This document shows positions 1-8,781 of a DNA stretch of 64,000 nt, in pieces. The position numbers were made by a program, and so were the translations under genes. The stretch lies in contig JAAELO010000848.1 in NCBI GenBank assembly GCA_024226555.1, forward strand, positions 62,001 to 126,000. Direction: 5' to 3'. This stretch comes from Desulfobacterales bacterium (lineage in GTDB: Bacteria; Desulfobacterota; Desulfobacteria; Desulfobacterales; JAAELO01). The first letter of the stretch is position 1, and every line of letters starts with the position of its first letter. The notes beneath the pieces were generated by a model. It made no database searches. It saw nothing but the letters and a program-made list of their open reading frames with translations, and had not been told where the DNA came from.

Positions 1-11
1 ATTTCGGAACA

Positions 12-344
12 ATGGTCATCTTTTTAAGAAAAGATGGGGAAGATATTGGAGAAAATGAAGTTGAAACTCTCATTGATTTTATTACAGCAAAAGCCAAAGA
101 AATAGATATTACAGACTTTATGGGTGAACCCCTTGCATTCATGCCTTCATCTTTTTCATCAGACGATGAAAGTTGTGAAGGAGTGAGTATTATTCTTACT
201 GAATACTGGATGGATGAAGAGATGGAATCCCAATATATGGATATTTCAACTGAAGATGCTGACAACTGTAAACCATTACTGGATATTGTTCAAAAAGAGT
301 TTGAAAATACATATAAAATTGAATTTTATCACGGTGACTGGTAA
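12..344 (+). CDS. hypothetical acidic protein, possibly cut by the window edge
   Basis: I do not recognise this protein of at least 110 residues. It is rich in Asp and Glu, has no membrane segment or signal peptide, and ends in a Tyr-His-Gly-Asp-Trp tail. The reading frame stays open from the first methionine back to the left edge of the window, so the true start may lie outside it. No ribosome binding site is visible before the ATG. It is followed by about 115 bases without a gene before the P-loop protein. It is probably a real soluble cytoplasmic protein. Confidence 0.5.
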   Translation: MVIFLRKDGEDIGENEVETLIDFITAKAKEIDITDFMGEPLAFMPSSFSSDDESCEGVSIILTEYWMDEEMESQYMDISTEDADNCKPLLDIVQKEFENTYKIEFYHGDW

Positions 345-460
345 ATTTAAGCTTTGATTTAGGAAGCTCTGTTGTGTATCAAAGTAACCATCTATATTAA
401 CAAATCAAAATTCTAAAAAACGACCTTTATCCCGGTTTTTATGATACATGAAAGAGAAAT

Positions 461-955
461 ATGAATCGAATATTAGTAACAGGAAATGCCGGATCAGGTA
501 AAACATATTTATCGCAGAAGATCCATTCAATTCTTGATATACCACTATATAGTATGGATTCTATTGTTTGGAAACCTTACTGGAAAACTGCTTCTTCAAG
601 TGAAATAAAAAATGAAATTGATAAAATCATAAGCAAAAAAAAGTGGATTGTTGATGGAGTATCCTCAACAATTCAAAAGTCTGCAGATTGTGTGATTTTT
701 ATAGATTGCACAAGGAGAAAATCATTTTTTAGGGTTTTTAAACGAAATTTACCTTATCTATTCAGATCACGGCCAGGCTTGCCAGAGAATTGTCTGGAAA
801 TTAAAATAATTCCCAGGCTGATTAATATAATCTGGAACTTCCCGAAAGATGTTAAGCCAGGAATTTTAAAAACAATGAATCAGGAATCAGGTCAATTGAA
901 TTATCATTTCAAGAAAAGGGAGGAAGTAAATACTTTCTTAAAACAAGGATATTGA
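461..955 (+). CDS. P-loop NTPase, adenylate-kinase/FlaR-like
   Basis: This 164-residue protein opens with a Walker A loop, GNAGSGKTYLS, at about residues 8-18, followed by the short spacing and the 'D-S-I-V-W' segment seen in the adenylate-kinase-like proteins often labelled 'DNA topology modulation protein FlaR-related'. A 'WIVDGV' strand at about residue 64 and 'VIFID' at about 78 correspond to the strands that normally carry the second P-loop elements. The length matches that family. The substrate is unknown; a nucleotide or small-molecule kinase is the inference. It stands alone, with lipoprotein and membrane genes downstream. Confidence 0.7.
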   Translation: MNRILVTGNAGSGKTYLSQKIHSILDIPLYSMDSIVWKPYWKTASSSEIKNEIDKIISKKKWIVDGVSSTIQKSADCVIFIDCTRRKSFFRVFKRNLPYLFRSRPGLPENCLEIKIIPRLINIIWNFPKDVKPGILKTMNQESGQLNYHFKKREEVNTFLKQGY

Positions 956-1010
956 ATTTATCTTTACAATTACTTTAAGATTTCTCTAATATCTTTTAAT
1001 GGAGATGACT

Positions 1011-1943
1011 TTGAAATTTTTTAAATTATTAATAATTGCGGTTTTAATGACATCCTGTTCAGTGAAAGAACTTCACCCTCTTTCACTCAACCAACCAGAT
1101 TATACGAACACATTAACCAGAAGGGGTGGATCGATATCTGTTCCTGATGATTTTAGATTTTTCCTGAGCAAAAAACTGCATAAAGGTATTATAACACAAT
1201 TCGACGGATCAGGGATTAAGGGCAGCTTTGAAAAAGTAGAATATAAGTATAAAATGTCCAACAGGAAACTTGCTGATTACTATCTTGAAAATATTCTTGA
1301 TGGATCTAATGAGAAAGCTATCAGAAAAATAATTGGTAAAGATCTGTATTTAATTACTGCAATATCAAAGGATAGAACAGAAGAGATTCTTACAGCTTTA
1401 TACATGATCAATCAGAGGACTCTATACATTGTGCAGATGACATCTGACATAGACGTGTTAACAACCAAAAATGATGTTGCCTTTAAAATCATCAATAGTA
1501 TTAAAAAAACAGATATAAATTTAAATGAACGAATTCGAAGGGGTTTCATTAAATTCAAGGCTTCTGATACTGACTATAAATGGTATGGAGATCTGAAAAA
1601 AGAGATTGGCTTCAAAATTTACTCTAAAAAGAGTAAATTTAGAATCACTCTTACTAAAACAAAACACAAAAACATAGACCAGTATGTGAAAAATATCACT
1701 TCTAAAAAGTTTGATATAATACCCTTTGAAACAGATATTTTAATAAAAGATAAAAGAATCAGAAAAAAAAATGTTGGGATTTCTGATAACTCTAAATATT
1801 ATTCTTCAGTTTTTTTTATTTTTAGAGATGGAACTCATAATATATTAGTTACAATATCATATAAGAAAATTAAAAAACTTAAACCTCTGGAAGTTGTTAA
1901 TCATATTTCTGTTAAAACACTATTAAAATATCTTATTTATTAA
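1011..1943 (+). CDS. predicted outer-membrane or periplasmic lipoprotein
   Basis: The N-terminus has a short basic start, a hydrophobic stretch (LLIIAVLM) and a lipobox ending in Thr-Ser-Cys, typical of signal-peptidase-II lipoproteins. The mature part of about 290 residues is Lys/Ile/Asn-rich and I do not recognise a domain. I chose the TTG at 1011 because GGAG at 1001-1004 lies six bases before it; an in-frame ATG at 999 has no binding site and would overlap that GGAG. The choice adds or removes four residues only. Function unknown. Confidence 0.6.
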   Translation: MKFFKLLIIAVLMTSCSVKELHPLSLNQPDYTNTLTRRGGSISVPDDFRFFLSKKLHKGIITQFDGSGIKGSFEKVEYKYKMSNRKLADYYLENILDGSNEKAIRKIIGKDLYLITAISKDRTEEILTALYMINQRTLYIVQMTSDIDVLTTKNDVAFKIINSIKKTDINLNERIRRGFIKFKASDTDYKWYGDLKKEIGFKIYSKKSKFRITLTKTKHKNIDQYVKNITSKKFDIIPFETDILIKDKRIRKKNVGISDNSKYYSSVFFIFRDGTHNILVTISYKKIKKLKPLEVVNHISVKTLLKYLIY

Positions 1944-2089
1944 TCCCCGAAACCTGTGAATTACGAAGTTTATATTGATTAAACATAGATTTTGTAATAG
2001 CTTCAAGAGCTTGAAATAGTACTATCCTTTTTAATCATATGGTTCTTCATATTCATCCTCAAATTCACAAAGAGGTGGAGGTTTTAGCA

Positions 2090-3667
2090 ATGGAAAATAG
2101 TATACCAAAAAGGGCATCGTTCTTTTTAGTTCCGGCAATGGCTCTTGTTGCAGCAAGTGGAATGATTTATGAGCTATTGATAGCAACCATATCAGGGTAT
2201 ATTCTTGGCGATAATGTAACTCACTTTTCTATTATAGTTGGAGTTTTCCTCTGTGCTATGGGAATTGGAGCTCTTCTATCAAGGCATATCCATAAAAACC
2301 TGATGCGTTTTTTCTTCAGGGTTGAGATCCTGCTCGCAATAGTTGGACTGCTCTCTTCCACAGTTCTTCTTTATGTGGGTTTTGTAATTGGTGTTGAGTA
2401 TATTTATGTAATATGCATGCTTTCTTTTACATGCCTGATAGGTTGCCTTGTGGGGCTTGAAATTCCAATTCTTTCAAGATATCTGGAAGATTTTGGAGGA
2501 AGCAGAATCTCGATCTCCAATATTCTGGCTGCAGATTATATAGGTTCTTTAATTGGATCAGTCTGCTACCCATTTTTACTTCTTCCATTTCTTGGTCTTG
2601 TTAGCACATCTGCTGTTGCTGGTTTAATCAATATTATTGTTGCAGTTTGCTGCGGTTACTATTTTAGAAAAGAGATCAAAAGTATCAAACTATACAGTTT
2701 TTTCTGCATTGTTATAACAGGGCTTTTAATCACACTCTTTTTCATTTCCGGAAAGCTCTTTAACTATTTTGAATATAACGCTTACAGAGATAAAATTGTT
2801 CATAGCGAGCAATCAAAATATCAAAGAATTGTCATGACTAAAGGCAAACTGAATAAAAAGGGTTTAAAAGCAGGATATCTCCCAAGAAGATGGAAAGAGG
2901 ATTTTAGATTATTCCTTGAAGGGCATCTTCAGTTTTCAAGTATAGATGAATACAGATATCATGAGGCACTCGTTATTCCTGCACTATCAATGATTGAAAA
3001 CCCAGAGACAGTTTTGATTTTAGGTGGCGGTGATGGTCTTGCCGCAAAACAGGTTTTTAAATTTAAATCTATTAAGAAGCTGACTCTTGTTGATCTGGAC
3101 AAAAAGGTAGTAGATCTTGCAAAAAACAAAAAGGATTTTATAAAGATAAATGGAAACTCTCTTTCCGATAAAAGGATTAATATAATTATTGGCGATGCTT
3201 TTTCATTTATCAGGAAAAATAAAGAGAAATATGATCTTATAATATCCGATCTGCCTGACCCCCATACACCAGCGCTATCAAGGTTTTACTCAGTTGAGTT
3301 TTATCTGAGAATTCAGAAATCCCTTTCAAAGAAAGGTATTTTTGTTTCACAGTCCACATCTCCTTACTTTGCCAGGCGTGCATACTGGGCCATTGGTAAA
3401 TCTTTAGAAACAGCTGGTTACTCCGTATTATCCTATCATGCAAATGTGATGGCATTTGGTGACTGGGGTTTTCATATGGCTAAGAGAACTCCATTTGGTG
3501 GGAAACCAATTAAACTTTCAGTAGATACAAAATATTTAACAGACCAACAAATTCCATCCATGTTCATCTTTGGAAAAGATGTGGAAAAGGTTGCTGTTGA
3601 ATCAAATACTTTAGATAATATGAAGCTTTTTACTTATTATAATGCGGATGATTGGGATGAATACTGA
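2090..3667 (+). CDS. membrane-fused spermidine synthase-like aminopropyltransferase
   Basis: The first roughly 220 residues form about seven hydrophobic segments, and the second half is a spermidine-synthase fold. The signs are a DEYRYHEAL segment, an AdoMet-type loop ILGGGDGLAAKQ and the acidic stretch DLPDPHTPALSRFYS that corresponds to the polyamine-binding catalytic loop. Soluble spermidine synthases lack the membrane half; such fusions are a known variant, often encoded beside DUF350 proteins, as here. The start at 2090 is preceded by AGGTGGAGG at 2073-2081; an upstream in-frame ATG at 2039 has no such site. It probably transfers an aminopropyl group from decarboxylated AdoMet to a polyamine-like acceptor at the membrane; the real substrate is uncertain. 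Confidence 0.8.
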   Translation: MENSIPKRASFFLVPAMALVAASGMIYELLIATISGYILGDNVTHFSIIVGVFLCAMGIGALLSRHIHKNLMRFFFRVEILLAIVGLLSSTVLLYVGFVIGVEYIYVICMLSFTCLIGCLVGLEIPILSRYLEDFGGSRISISNILAADYIGSLIGSVCYPFLLLPFLGLVSTSAVAGLINIIVAVCCGYYFRKEIKSIKLYSFFCIVITGLLITLFFISGKLFNYFEYNAYRDKIVHSEQSKYQRIVMTKGKLNKKGLKAGYLPRRWKEDFRLFLEGHLQFSSIDEYRYHEALVIPALSMIENPETVLILGGGDGLAAKQVFKFKSIKKLTLVDLDKKVVDLAKNKKDFIKINGNSLSDKRINIIIGDAFSFIRKNKEKYDLIISDLPDPHTPALSRFYSVEFYLRIQKSLSKKGIFVSQSTSPYFARRAYWAIGKSLETAGYSVLSYHANVMAFGDWGFHMAKRTPFGGKPIKLSVDTKYLTDQQIPSMFIFGKDVEKVAVESNTLDNMKLFTYYNADDWDEY

Positions 3668-3720
3668 TTTAATAATTGCCTTTTGAAAAAATACAATAAA
3701 ACTATTAATTATTAAATATA

Positions 3721-3850
3721 GGGAATCTCTAATAACTGATCTTTTTACGAAACACAGCGTTATAACAAAAATAAAACTGTAGTAAAATCAACCCGTTGTT
3801 TTTTGTTATGCCTTGTTTTTCATCAAAAAATCTAATTATTAGAGGTTCAC
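3721..3850 (-). repeat. MITE-like repeat copy 1 (complete, 130 bp)
   Basis: This copy begins GGGAATCTCTAATAACT and ends ATTATTAGAGGTTCAC, so it lies in reverse orientation relative to the copy at 33886. The direct repeat TATA flanks it at 3717-3720 and 3851-3854, which marks an insertion. It has no coding capacity. Confidence 0.85.
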
Positions 3851-4053
3851 TATAGTCATATTAATAGTTGAGGTTATAGGAAATAAACCTGATAAATTCT
3901 GGTGCTGAAGTTCAAGTTCTGGAATGAAAATTTCAGGTTTTTATAAAGAATTATTGCTTTGAAAAAAGCATTGGTAATTGACATAAAGAATGAATTTCTT
4001 TATTGTTTAAAGTATCTTGTTCGAATCAAAAAAACAACTATCAGAGGGAACAA

Positions 4054-4938
4054 ATGGAAATTTTTAAAGAGTTTACAGTTGAAATCGTTTACATTGTTTT
4101 AGCTATTCTAATTCTTCTCGTTGGGAAAGTTACATTAAATATTTTAACTCCATATAAAATCGATGATGAACTTACAGCAAAAGATAACCCTGCATTTGGT
4201 ATTAGTATTACAGGTTATTATCTGGGAATTCTTATAATTTTTATAGGAGCTTCAATAGGAGAGTTCAAAACAGATGAAATCTGGTCATCCACAATGTACT
4301 TTGAAATTCTTAAAGATTTTGGTTGGGCGATGGTTGGTATTGTACTTTTAAACTTTTCAAGATTATTCGTAGATAAACTAATTTTTTCTAAATTCAGCAC
4401 ACGAAAAGAGATCATTGAAGATAGAAATGCCGGTATGGGAGCATCAGAGTTTGGAGTTTATATTGCCTCTGCACTAATTCTTGCCGGAGCGATTAGTGGT
4501 GATGGGACTGCAACAGGTTTAGGAAAAATGGGGAATTTTATTACTGTTCCAGCTTTCTTCCTTCTTGGAATTGCCGGATTTATAATAAGTGGCTGGGTTT
4601 ACCAGTTGATTACAAAATATGATTTTCATAAAGAGATAGAAGCAGACAATGTTGCAGCTGGTGTTGCATATGGCGGAAAATGCATTGCAATAGGTATTAT
4701 CATGATGAAAGCTGTATCCGGAGATTTTGTCTCATGGGAAGAAAATCTGATGCAGTTTGGATGGTATTTCTTCTGTAGTATATTTCTGATAATTGCTGGT
4801 AGAATAGCAATAGGACTTGTTTTAATGCCAAAGAGCGATACTTATAAAGAGATAGTTGAAGATAGAAACCTAAATGCAGGGCTATTGGAAGGCGGAATTG
4901 TTGCTGGTTTAGCAGCAGTAATAAGCATACTTTTATAG
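4054..4938 (+). CDS. DUF350-family membrane protein (two tandem DUF350 units)
   Basis: The protein of about 294 residues has about eight hydrophobic segments in two similar halves. Each half carries the family's paired motif, an 'N-x-A-F-G/A-x-x-x-x-G' helix (DNPAFGISITGYYLG; DNVAAGVAYGG) and an 'R-N-x-x-x-x-x-x-E-x-G' helix (RNAGMGASEFGVY; RNLNAGLLEGG). It is predicted to be an inner-membrane protein of unknown activity. ATG 4054 follows AGAGGGA; a TTG at 4003 upstream lacks a binding site. It is followed by two further membrane genes with gaps of 18 and 2 bases, so the three form an operon. The aminopropyltransferase just upstream is the usual companion of DUF350, pointing to a polyamine-linked membrane role. 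Confidence 0.85.
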   Translation: MEIFKEFTVEIVYIVLAILILLVGKVTLNILTPYKIDDELTAKDNPAFGISITGYYLGILIIFIGASIGEFKTDEIWSSTMYFEILKDFGWAMVGIVLLNFSRLFVDKLIFSKFSTRKEIIEDRNAGMGASEFGVYIASALILAGAISGDGTATGLGKMGNFITVPAFFLLGIAGFIISGWVYQLITKYDFHKEIEADNVAAGVAYGGKCIAIGIIMMKAVSGDFVSWEENLMQFGWYFFCSIFLIIAGRIAIGLVLMPKSDTYKEIVEDRNLNAGLLEGGIVAGLAAVISILL

Positions 4939-4956
4939 GATAGAGGGATTTTAAAG

Positions 4957-5472
4957 ATGGAAAATAATGAAAACAATACAGTAAGTACTGGGAAGGCTTT
5001 TGGAATTATTGCTTTTGTTCTCACAATTTCAATAATTCTTTTTGTAGCCCCTCTCAGTATTGGTTCAAAGCTATACATATATATATTTCTGATTGTTATT
5101 CCATGCTATATTCTTTTTAAGAAAAATTTTTACAAAGAAACTTCACAAAGTGTTTTTTTTAAGGGAAAAATCTGGAATAACCTTAATTTTGCAGGAAAAG
5201 TATCGTTTGTTTATATAGCTTGTTTTGTGTTATTCTGTGGAACCATTCAGTTTTTTAGATATTACTTTGGAAATGATGTTAATTTCTTTGATATCACTCT
5301 TCAATATATTGCTTTTGCCACTCCTCTTGTAATTCACTGGATTTACAAACTATTTAAAGAGAAAGAGGCGGCTCTTCAATATATATCTGATATTTTTTCA
5401 CTTTGGCTTATTGGCTATGGCTTAATTTGGTGTTCAATTATTTTATGGTATTTAATGATAGAGTCTGATTAA
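4957..5472 (+). CDS. small integral membrane protein of the DUF350 operon
   Basis: The 171-residue protein has about four strongly hydrophobic segments separated by short charged loops and no recognisable catalytic motif. It starts 18 bases after the DUF350 gene, preceded by TAGAGGGATTTTAAAG, which supplies a ribosome binding site. It ends two bases before the next gene, so all three are very likely cotranscribed. I do not recognise its family; it is probably a structural or accessory partner of the DUF350 protein. Confidence 0.7.
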   Translation: MENNENNTVSTGKAFGIIAFVLTISIILFVAPLSIGSKLYIYIFLIVIPCYILFKKNFYKETSQSVFFKGKIWNNLNFAGKVSFVYIACFVLFCGTIQFFRYYFGNDVNFFDITLQYIAFATPLVIHWIYKLFKEKEAALQYISDIFSLWLIGYGLIWCSIILWYLMIESD

Positions 5473-5474
5473 TT

Positions 5475-5687
5475 ATGAAAAAAAATACTTTAATTATTAT
5501 TGTTATTGTGTGCATGTTGATCTTTCCATTTTCACTTATGCTGGGTATGTTTACGACAAATCTCGCAGCAAGAAGTGTCTTTTTCAGATCTATACATCCC
5601 GGGTACTATTACTCTGCTTATCACTCTTCCCGCAGTGGCTACGGAGGAGGAAGTTATCGTGGGGGTGGTCCAGGAATTGGAAAGTAA
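5475..5687 (+). CDS. small membrane-anchored protein with Gly/Ser/Tyr-rich tail
   Basis: The 70-residue protein has one N-terminal transmembrane helix (ILIIVIVCMLIFPF region) and a tail of Ser, Tyr and Gly ending GGGSYRGGGPGIGK. Similar tails occur in small DUF4247-like proteins encoded with DUF350 genes, but I am not certain of that match. Its start lies two bases after the previous stop with no own binding site, implying translational coupling. Five bases after its stop begins a MITE-like repeat. Confidence 0.65.
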   Translation: MKKNTLIIIVIVCMLIFPFSLMLGMFTTNLAARSVFFRSIHPGYYYSAYHSSRSGYGGGSYRGGGPGIGK

Positions 5688-5692
5688 GTATA

Positions 5693-5855
5693 GGGAACTC
5701 TAATAACTTGAATTTTGATTGAAATACAGCGTTTATAAAAGCTTTCAGTTTTATAAAATCTCTGTATGAGAAAAAAATAACGAGCCGATTTTATTACAGT
5801 TTTTTTTTGGAAATAACAAAGTATTTCGCCAAAAGAGGAGTTATTAGAGGTTCCC
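5693..5855 (+). repeat. MITE-like repeat copy 2 (complete, long form, 163 bp)
   Basis: It begins GGGAACTCTAATAACTT, contains the internal module TTTATAAAAGCTTTCAG characteristic of the long form, the conserved core AACGAGCCGATTTTATTACA, and ends TTATTAGAGGTTCCC. No exact 4-bp duplication flanks it (TATA left, TTAA right). It starts five bases after the stop of the preceding gene. Confidence 0.8.
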
Positions 5856-5859
5856 TTAA

Positions 5860-5894
5860 GTAGTTCACTTAAAAGGCAGTTATTAGAAATTCAC
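5860..5894 (+). repeat. 3' terminal fragment of the MITE-like repeat
   Basis: The stretch GTAGTTCACTTAAAAGGCAG followed by TTATTAGAAATTCAC matches the right-hand end of the element (compare 58174-58209). It directly follows copy 2, so one copy probably inserted close to, or within, another and split it. Confidence 0.6.
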
Positions 5895-6167
5895 TACACA
5901 GTTCTACAGTCAAATCTTAAATTTATCCTATATTAGGTAAGGGAGCAAACAATAGCTCAAAATTATCTTTGCCTTTTTGTGTATTCCACTCAGAATATTA
6001 CATTCTTATTATTTTTTTAGTTGAGTAAAATTCCTGATTCAACTTGATAATATTAAACTTTTTTCATATCATGGCGTTGTAAATTTGAATGAATAACTTG
6101 TCTTTGGTTATAAAAAAATAATAGATGATTTTCATAATTTAAAAGTTATGAATTTAACGGTGATAAG
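5895..6167. other. AT-rich intergenic stretch
   Basis: Apart from a small inverted repeat around 5960 I see no gene, terminator or clear promoter. It presumably holds the promoter of the thioesterase-RNA ligase pair downstream. Confidence 0.4.
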
Positions 6168-6884
6168 ATGATATGCAAATTAGATAGTAGAGTTAATTTT
6201 TCAGATGTAACAGCAGGATTCCGTTTAAAACTATGTGCTCTTGTCAGAGTTCTTCAGGAAAGTGCGATTGAACATTCAACAATAGCAGGTTATGGTGCAG
6301 ATGCGATAATTGAAAGTGGTAATGGCTGGGTATTAAATAAACTAATAATAAATATTAAAAGATATCCTCTCTATCGGGAAGAGATCAGAACTGAGACCTG
6401 GCACAGGGGGAGTAAAGGTTTCAAATCATATCGTGATTTTGCTATATATGCTGGTGATGAACTTATAGTTACAGTTTCAAGTGTCTATCTTTTTCTTGAC
6501 CTTAAAGAGAAAAGAATCAAGAGAGCGCCTGCTGACGCAAATGATAAATATAGCGTTGTCGACAAAGAGATAAACCCGGAAAATCCGGAAAAATGGAGAC
6601 CAGTAAAAGATTTTAAAGCCGAAAATGAGATATCCTTTACAACAAGATTCTCTGATTTTGACCCGATGAACCATGTAAATAACTCATCTTATTTTGATTA
6701 CATAGAAACTTTGATAGCTTCAGATCATAAAAAAACAGAAATTAAATCTATTAAAATTATGTTCAATAAAGAGATCGGTAAAGATGTTATAAATGTAAAA
6801 GCAGGTTCGAAAGAACAGGATGGAAAAAACCTGTTTAAAATAGAACAGGGTGGAACTCTTTATGCATGTGGTGAGTACTTTTAA
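6168..6884 (+). CDS. acyl-ACP thioesterase (FatA/FatB-type double hot-dog)
   Basis: This 238-residue protein is a bacterial acyl-ACP thioesterase, which releases free fatty acids from acyl-carrier protein. Its first half has the hot-dog segment with 'L-Q-E-S-A-I-E-H-S' and the motif WVLNKLIINIKRYPLYRE, the usual 'W-V-L-x-x-x-x-I-x-I-x-x-Y-P' of the family. A second hot-dog in the C-terminal half carries RFSDFDPMNHVNNSSYFDY, matching the conserved D-x-N-x-H-V-N-N catalytic segment. The length suits the family. It is followed after ten bases by the RNA ligase fusion, an unusual partner; the two are probably cotranscribed by proximity rather than by shared function. Confidence 0.88.
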   Translation: MICKLDSRVNFSDVTAGFRLKLCALVRVLQESAIEHSTIAGYGADAIIESGNGWVLNKLIINIKRYPLYREEIRTETWHRGSKGFKSYRDFAIYAGDELIVTVSSVYLFLDLKEKRIKRAPADANDKYSVVDKEINPENPEKWRPVKDFKAENEISFTTRFSDFDPMNHVNNSSYFDYIETLIASDHKKTEIKSIKIMFNKEIGKDVINVKAGSKEQDGKNLFKIEQGGTLYACGEYF

Positions 6885-6894
6885 AATATAATAA

Positions 6895-8508
6895 ATGAAT
6901 AATACTAAATCAAAAAAATTTGATCTAATAGACCCATTTAACCTTCAAAACAGAGTTGAGGGATTTATATACAAAAGTAAAAGTCGTTTTGGTGATATGA
7001 AAATTACCTCTGTAAACGGCAGTCCATGTGAGCAGTATATATTTGGAACTCCTAAAATCCTGCACCTTTCAAAGAATCTCCACCAGGTAAAATCAAAAAA
7101 ATATAAAGTATTTGAGAAGATTGATGGCACTAATGTACTTATGTTTCGGTATATTGATATCAAGAATAATGAGTATATCTCATACAAAACCAGGCTTTCA
7201 CCATTTCTAAGGCCTCAACCCTATGGCAACTTTATAAAGCTATGGAAAACTATTCTATCAAAATATGAAGAGGCTTTTTCTGAATTGAAAGAGTCAGAAA
7301 ACTACTTTGGATTTGAACTTTTTGGAAGCACTTTAAGAATTTTAACAGACTACAAAACTGATTTAGATGCAAAACTCCTCTATGCAATTGATCCTGCAAA
7401 TGGAAGGGTTTTGTCCCTTGATTATGAGCAAAACCAGACCTTTCCCAAAACAAAATCAATAAATGTTTCAGGCGATATTCACAAAGATTATAATGATCTC
7501 CTGAGTTTAAGTGAGAAAAAAGTAAAATCCGGCAAACCATTTGAAGGTGTAATGTTCTACTTTGATGATGGCAATTTTAGTAATATATATAAACTGAAAC
7601 CACCTGAAGTTATTACACGTCAAAAAAAGTATGGAGAGCTTTACAGCAAAGGTAAAGAGCTATCAAAAAAGTTTTCAAGTGAATATGAAATTCTGAATAA
7701 CCTGAAATCATATATTAATAAGAATTGGGAAGAGGATCTGAGTAAAAAATATTCCCGCATTATAGAGATAGCAAATGAAGATATCTCAAATGAAGTAAAG
7801 TTTAATAACTCAAAATCCATAAAAATAACTAAAAAAGAAGATAAAAACCTGTCAAATCAAACTATTCTATGGCGTTCTGTATGGGGAAGTCATCTCTGGG
7901 GCATGGAAAATAAAGATTCAGATAAAGACTGCTGTGTTGTATATCAGGCGGATACAAGAACTATTCTTTTAGGAGCATTTGACAACAATCTTATGCAGAT
8001 ACACCACCACGGAACCAGAAGCAAGAGCTGTGAATTTGATGATCATTATTATGAACTGGGAAGAGCTGTTCAGTTGATCCTGAAAGGTAGCCTTACTGTT
8101 CTCTATGGAGTAATGTCTCCTATTGTTGTTGATCAACACTCAACAGCGTTAGAAGAATTACAGGAATTAATAATAAAACAGCCAAGTACTGTTTTTTACA
8201 AAGTTCTTATGAGAGATGTCAGAGATAGTGAAAAAGCTATGGATCGTTCTGAAAATCATGATTTTTATCTCAAACATCTAAGAATTGCATGCAGGAATCT
8301 TAGGTTTGGAATAACTCTCTTTTCAAAGAATAGGTATGAATTTTTACCAAGTTATGCTGAAGATCCACAGGAACTTTTTGATCTTAAAATGACACTTGTT
8401 GAGGTGTATGAAAAATCAGAGCTGCCTGACAGGTTTGATTCCAAACCCTTTGAAGATTATATTCTGAGTTGGAGAAAAAAGAGATTCGAGATGGATTTTA
8501 ATGATTAG
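6895..8508 (+). CDS. RNA ligase fused to a RlaP-type nucleotidyltransferase
   Basis: The first roughly 300 residues form a nucleotidyl-ligase domain: the nucleotidylation motif EKIDGTN with Lys75, then FGFELFGS at 138-145, FEGVMFYF near 216-223 (motif IV) and YKLKPPEV near 232 (motif V, Lys233 and Lys235). From about 325 a second domain shows the DNA-polymerase-beta nucleotidyltransferase signature GSHLWGMENKDSDKDCCVVY (Gly331-Ser332, Asp343 and Asp345), followed by a helical part resembling COG3541 (YcgL/RlaP). In the literature RlaP denotes a nucleotidyltransferase associated with RNA ligases in predicted RNA-repair systems, usually as a separate gene; here both lie on one 537-residue chain. 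Predicted role: end-processing and sealing of broken RNA, probably tRNA. The start is uncertain because no binding site is visible. Confidence 0.8.
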   Translation: MNNTKSKKFDLIDPFNLQNRVEGFIYKSKSRFGDMKITSVNGSPCEQYIFGTPKILHLSKNLHQVKSKKYKVFEKIDGTNVLMFRYIDIKNNEYISYKTRLSPFLRPQPYGNFIKLWKTILSKYEEAFSELKESENYFGFELFGSTLRILTDYKTDLDAKLLYAIDPANGRVLSLDYEQNQTFPKTKSINVSGDIHKDYNDLLSLSEKKVKSGKPFEGVMFYFDDGNFSNIYKLKPPEVITRQKKYGELYSKGKELSKKFSSEYEILNNLKSYINKNWEEDLSKKYSRIIEIANEDISNEVKFNNSKSIKITKKEDKNLSNQTILWRSVWGSHLWGMENKDSDKDCCVVYQADTRTILLGAFDNNLMQIHHHGTRSKSCEFDDHYYELGRAVQLILKGSLTVLYGVMSPIVVDQHSTALEELQELIIKQPSTVFYKVLMRDVRDSEKAMDRSENHDFYLKHLRIACRNLRFGITLFSKNRYEFLPSYAEDPQELFDLKMTLVEVYEKSELPDRFDSKPFEDYILSWRKKRFEMDFND

Positions 8509-8600
8509 AACTGATTCAGAATTTCTGAAAATATATATGAAACCATTAGTATTAATAGCTGCGGTGGTATTCTGAAATGGGTATATGACTGATAACAAGC

Positions 8601-8772
8601 TTGAACTAAGGTTCAGAACAAAACGCCAGAAAAATTGTGAAATTGTCAATTTTATCAATGATTCAAAATAATCCTCAATATCATCAGAATTTAACCTGTC
8701 AGGATAGCAATTAAAACAATTGTTAAACCTTCTAACAGTCTTTGCATATGGATTAATAGTCTTCTTACTCAT
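8601..8772 (-). pseudogene. decayed tyrosine recombinase/integrase, N-terminal fragment
   Basis: Read on the minus strand, the segment starts with NPYAKTVRRFNNCFNCYP and continues DDIEDYFESLIK, which resembles the N-terminal SAM-like core-binding domain of tyrosine recombinases ('...Y-x-x-x-x-R-F-x-x-F-x...D-I-x-x-Y-x-x-x-L'). After a short deletion a second recognisable piece, SQFFWRFVLN, matches the family's 'L-Q-F-F-x-x-x-V-L' helix. Everything beyond is unrelated and the catalytic R...HxxR...Y domain is missing. It lies between the RNA ligase gene and the Tc toxin locus and may be the relic of the element that brought the latter. Confidence 0.45.
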
Positions 8773-8781
8773 CCCATGATT

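Noticed and set aside
5510..5722. Second 70-codon frame overlapping the Gly-rich small gene
   Set aside because: It is out of frame with a better candidate that has a membrane helix, coupled start and family-like tail, and it runs into the repeat.
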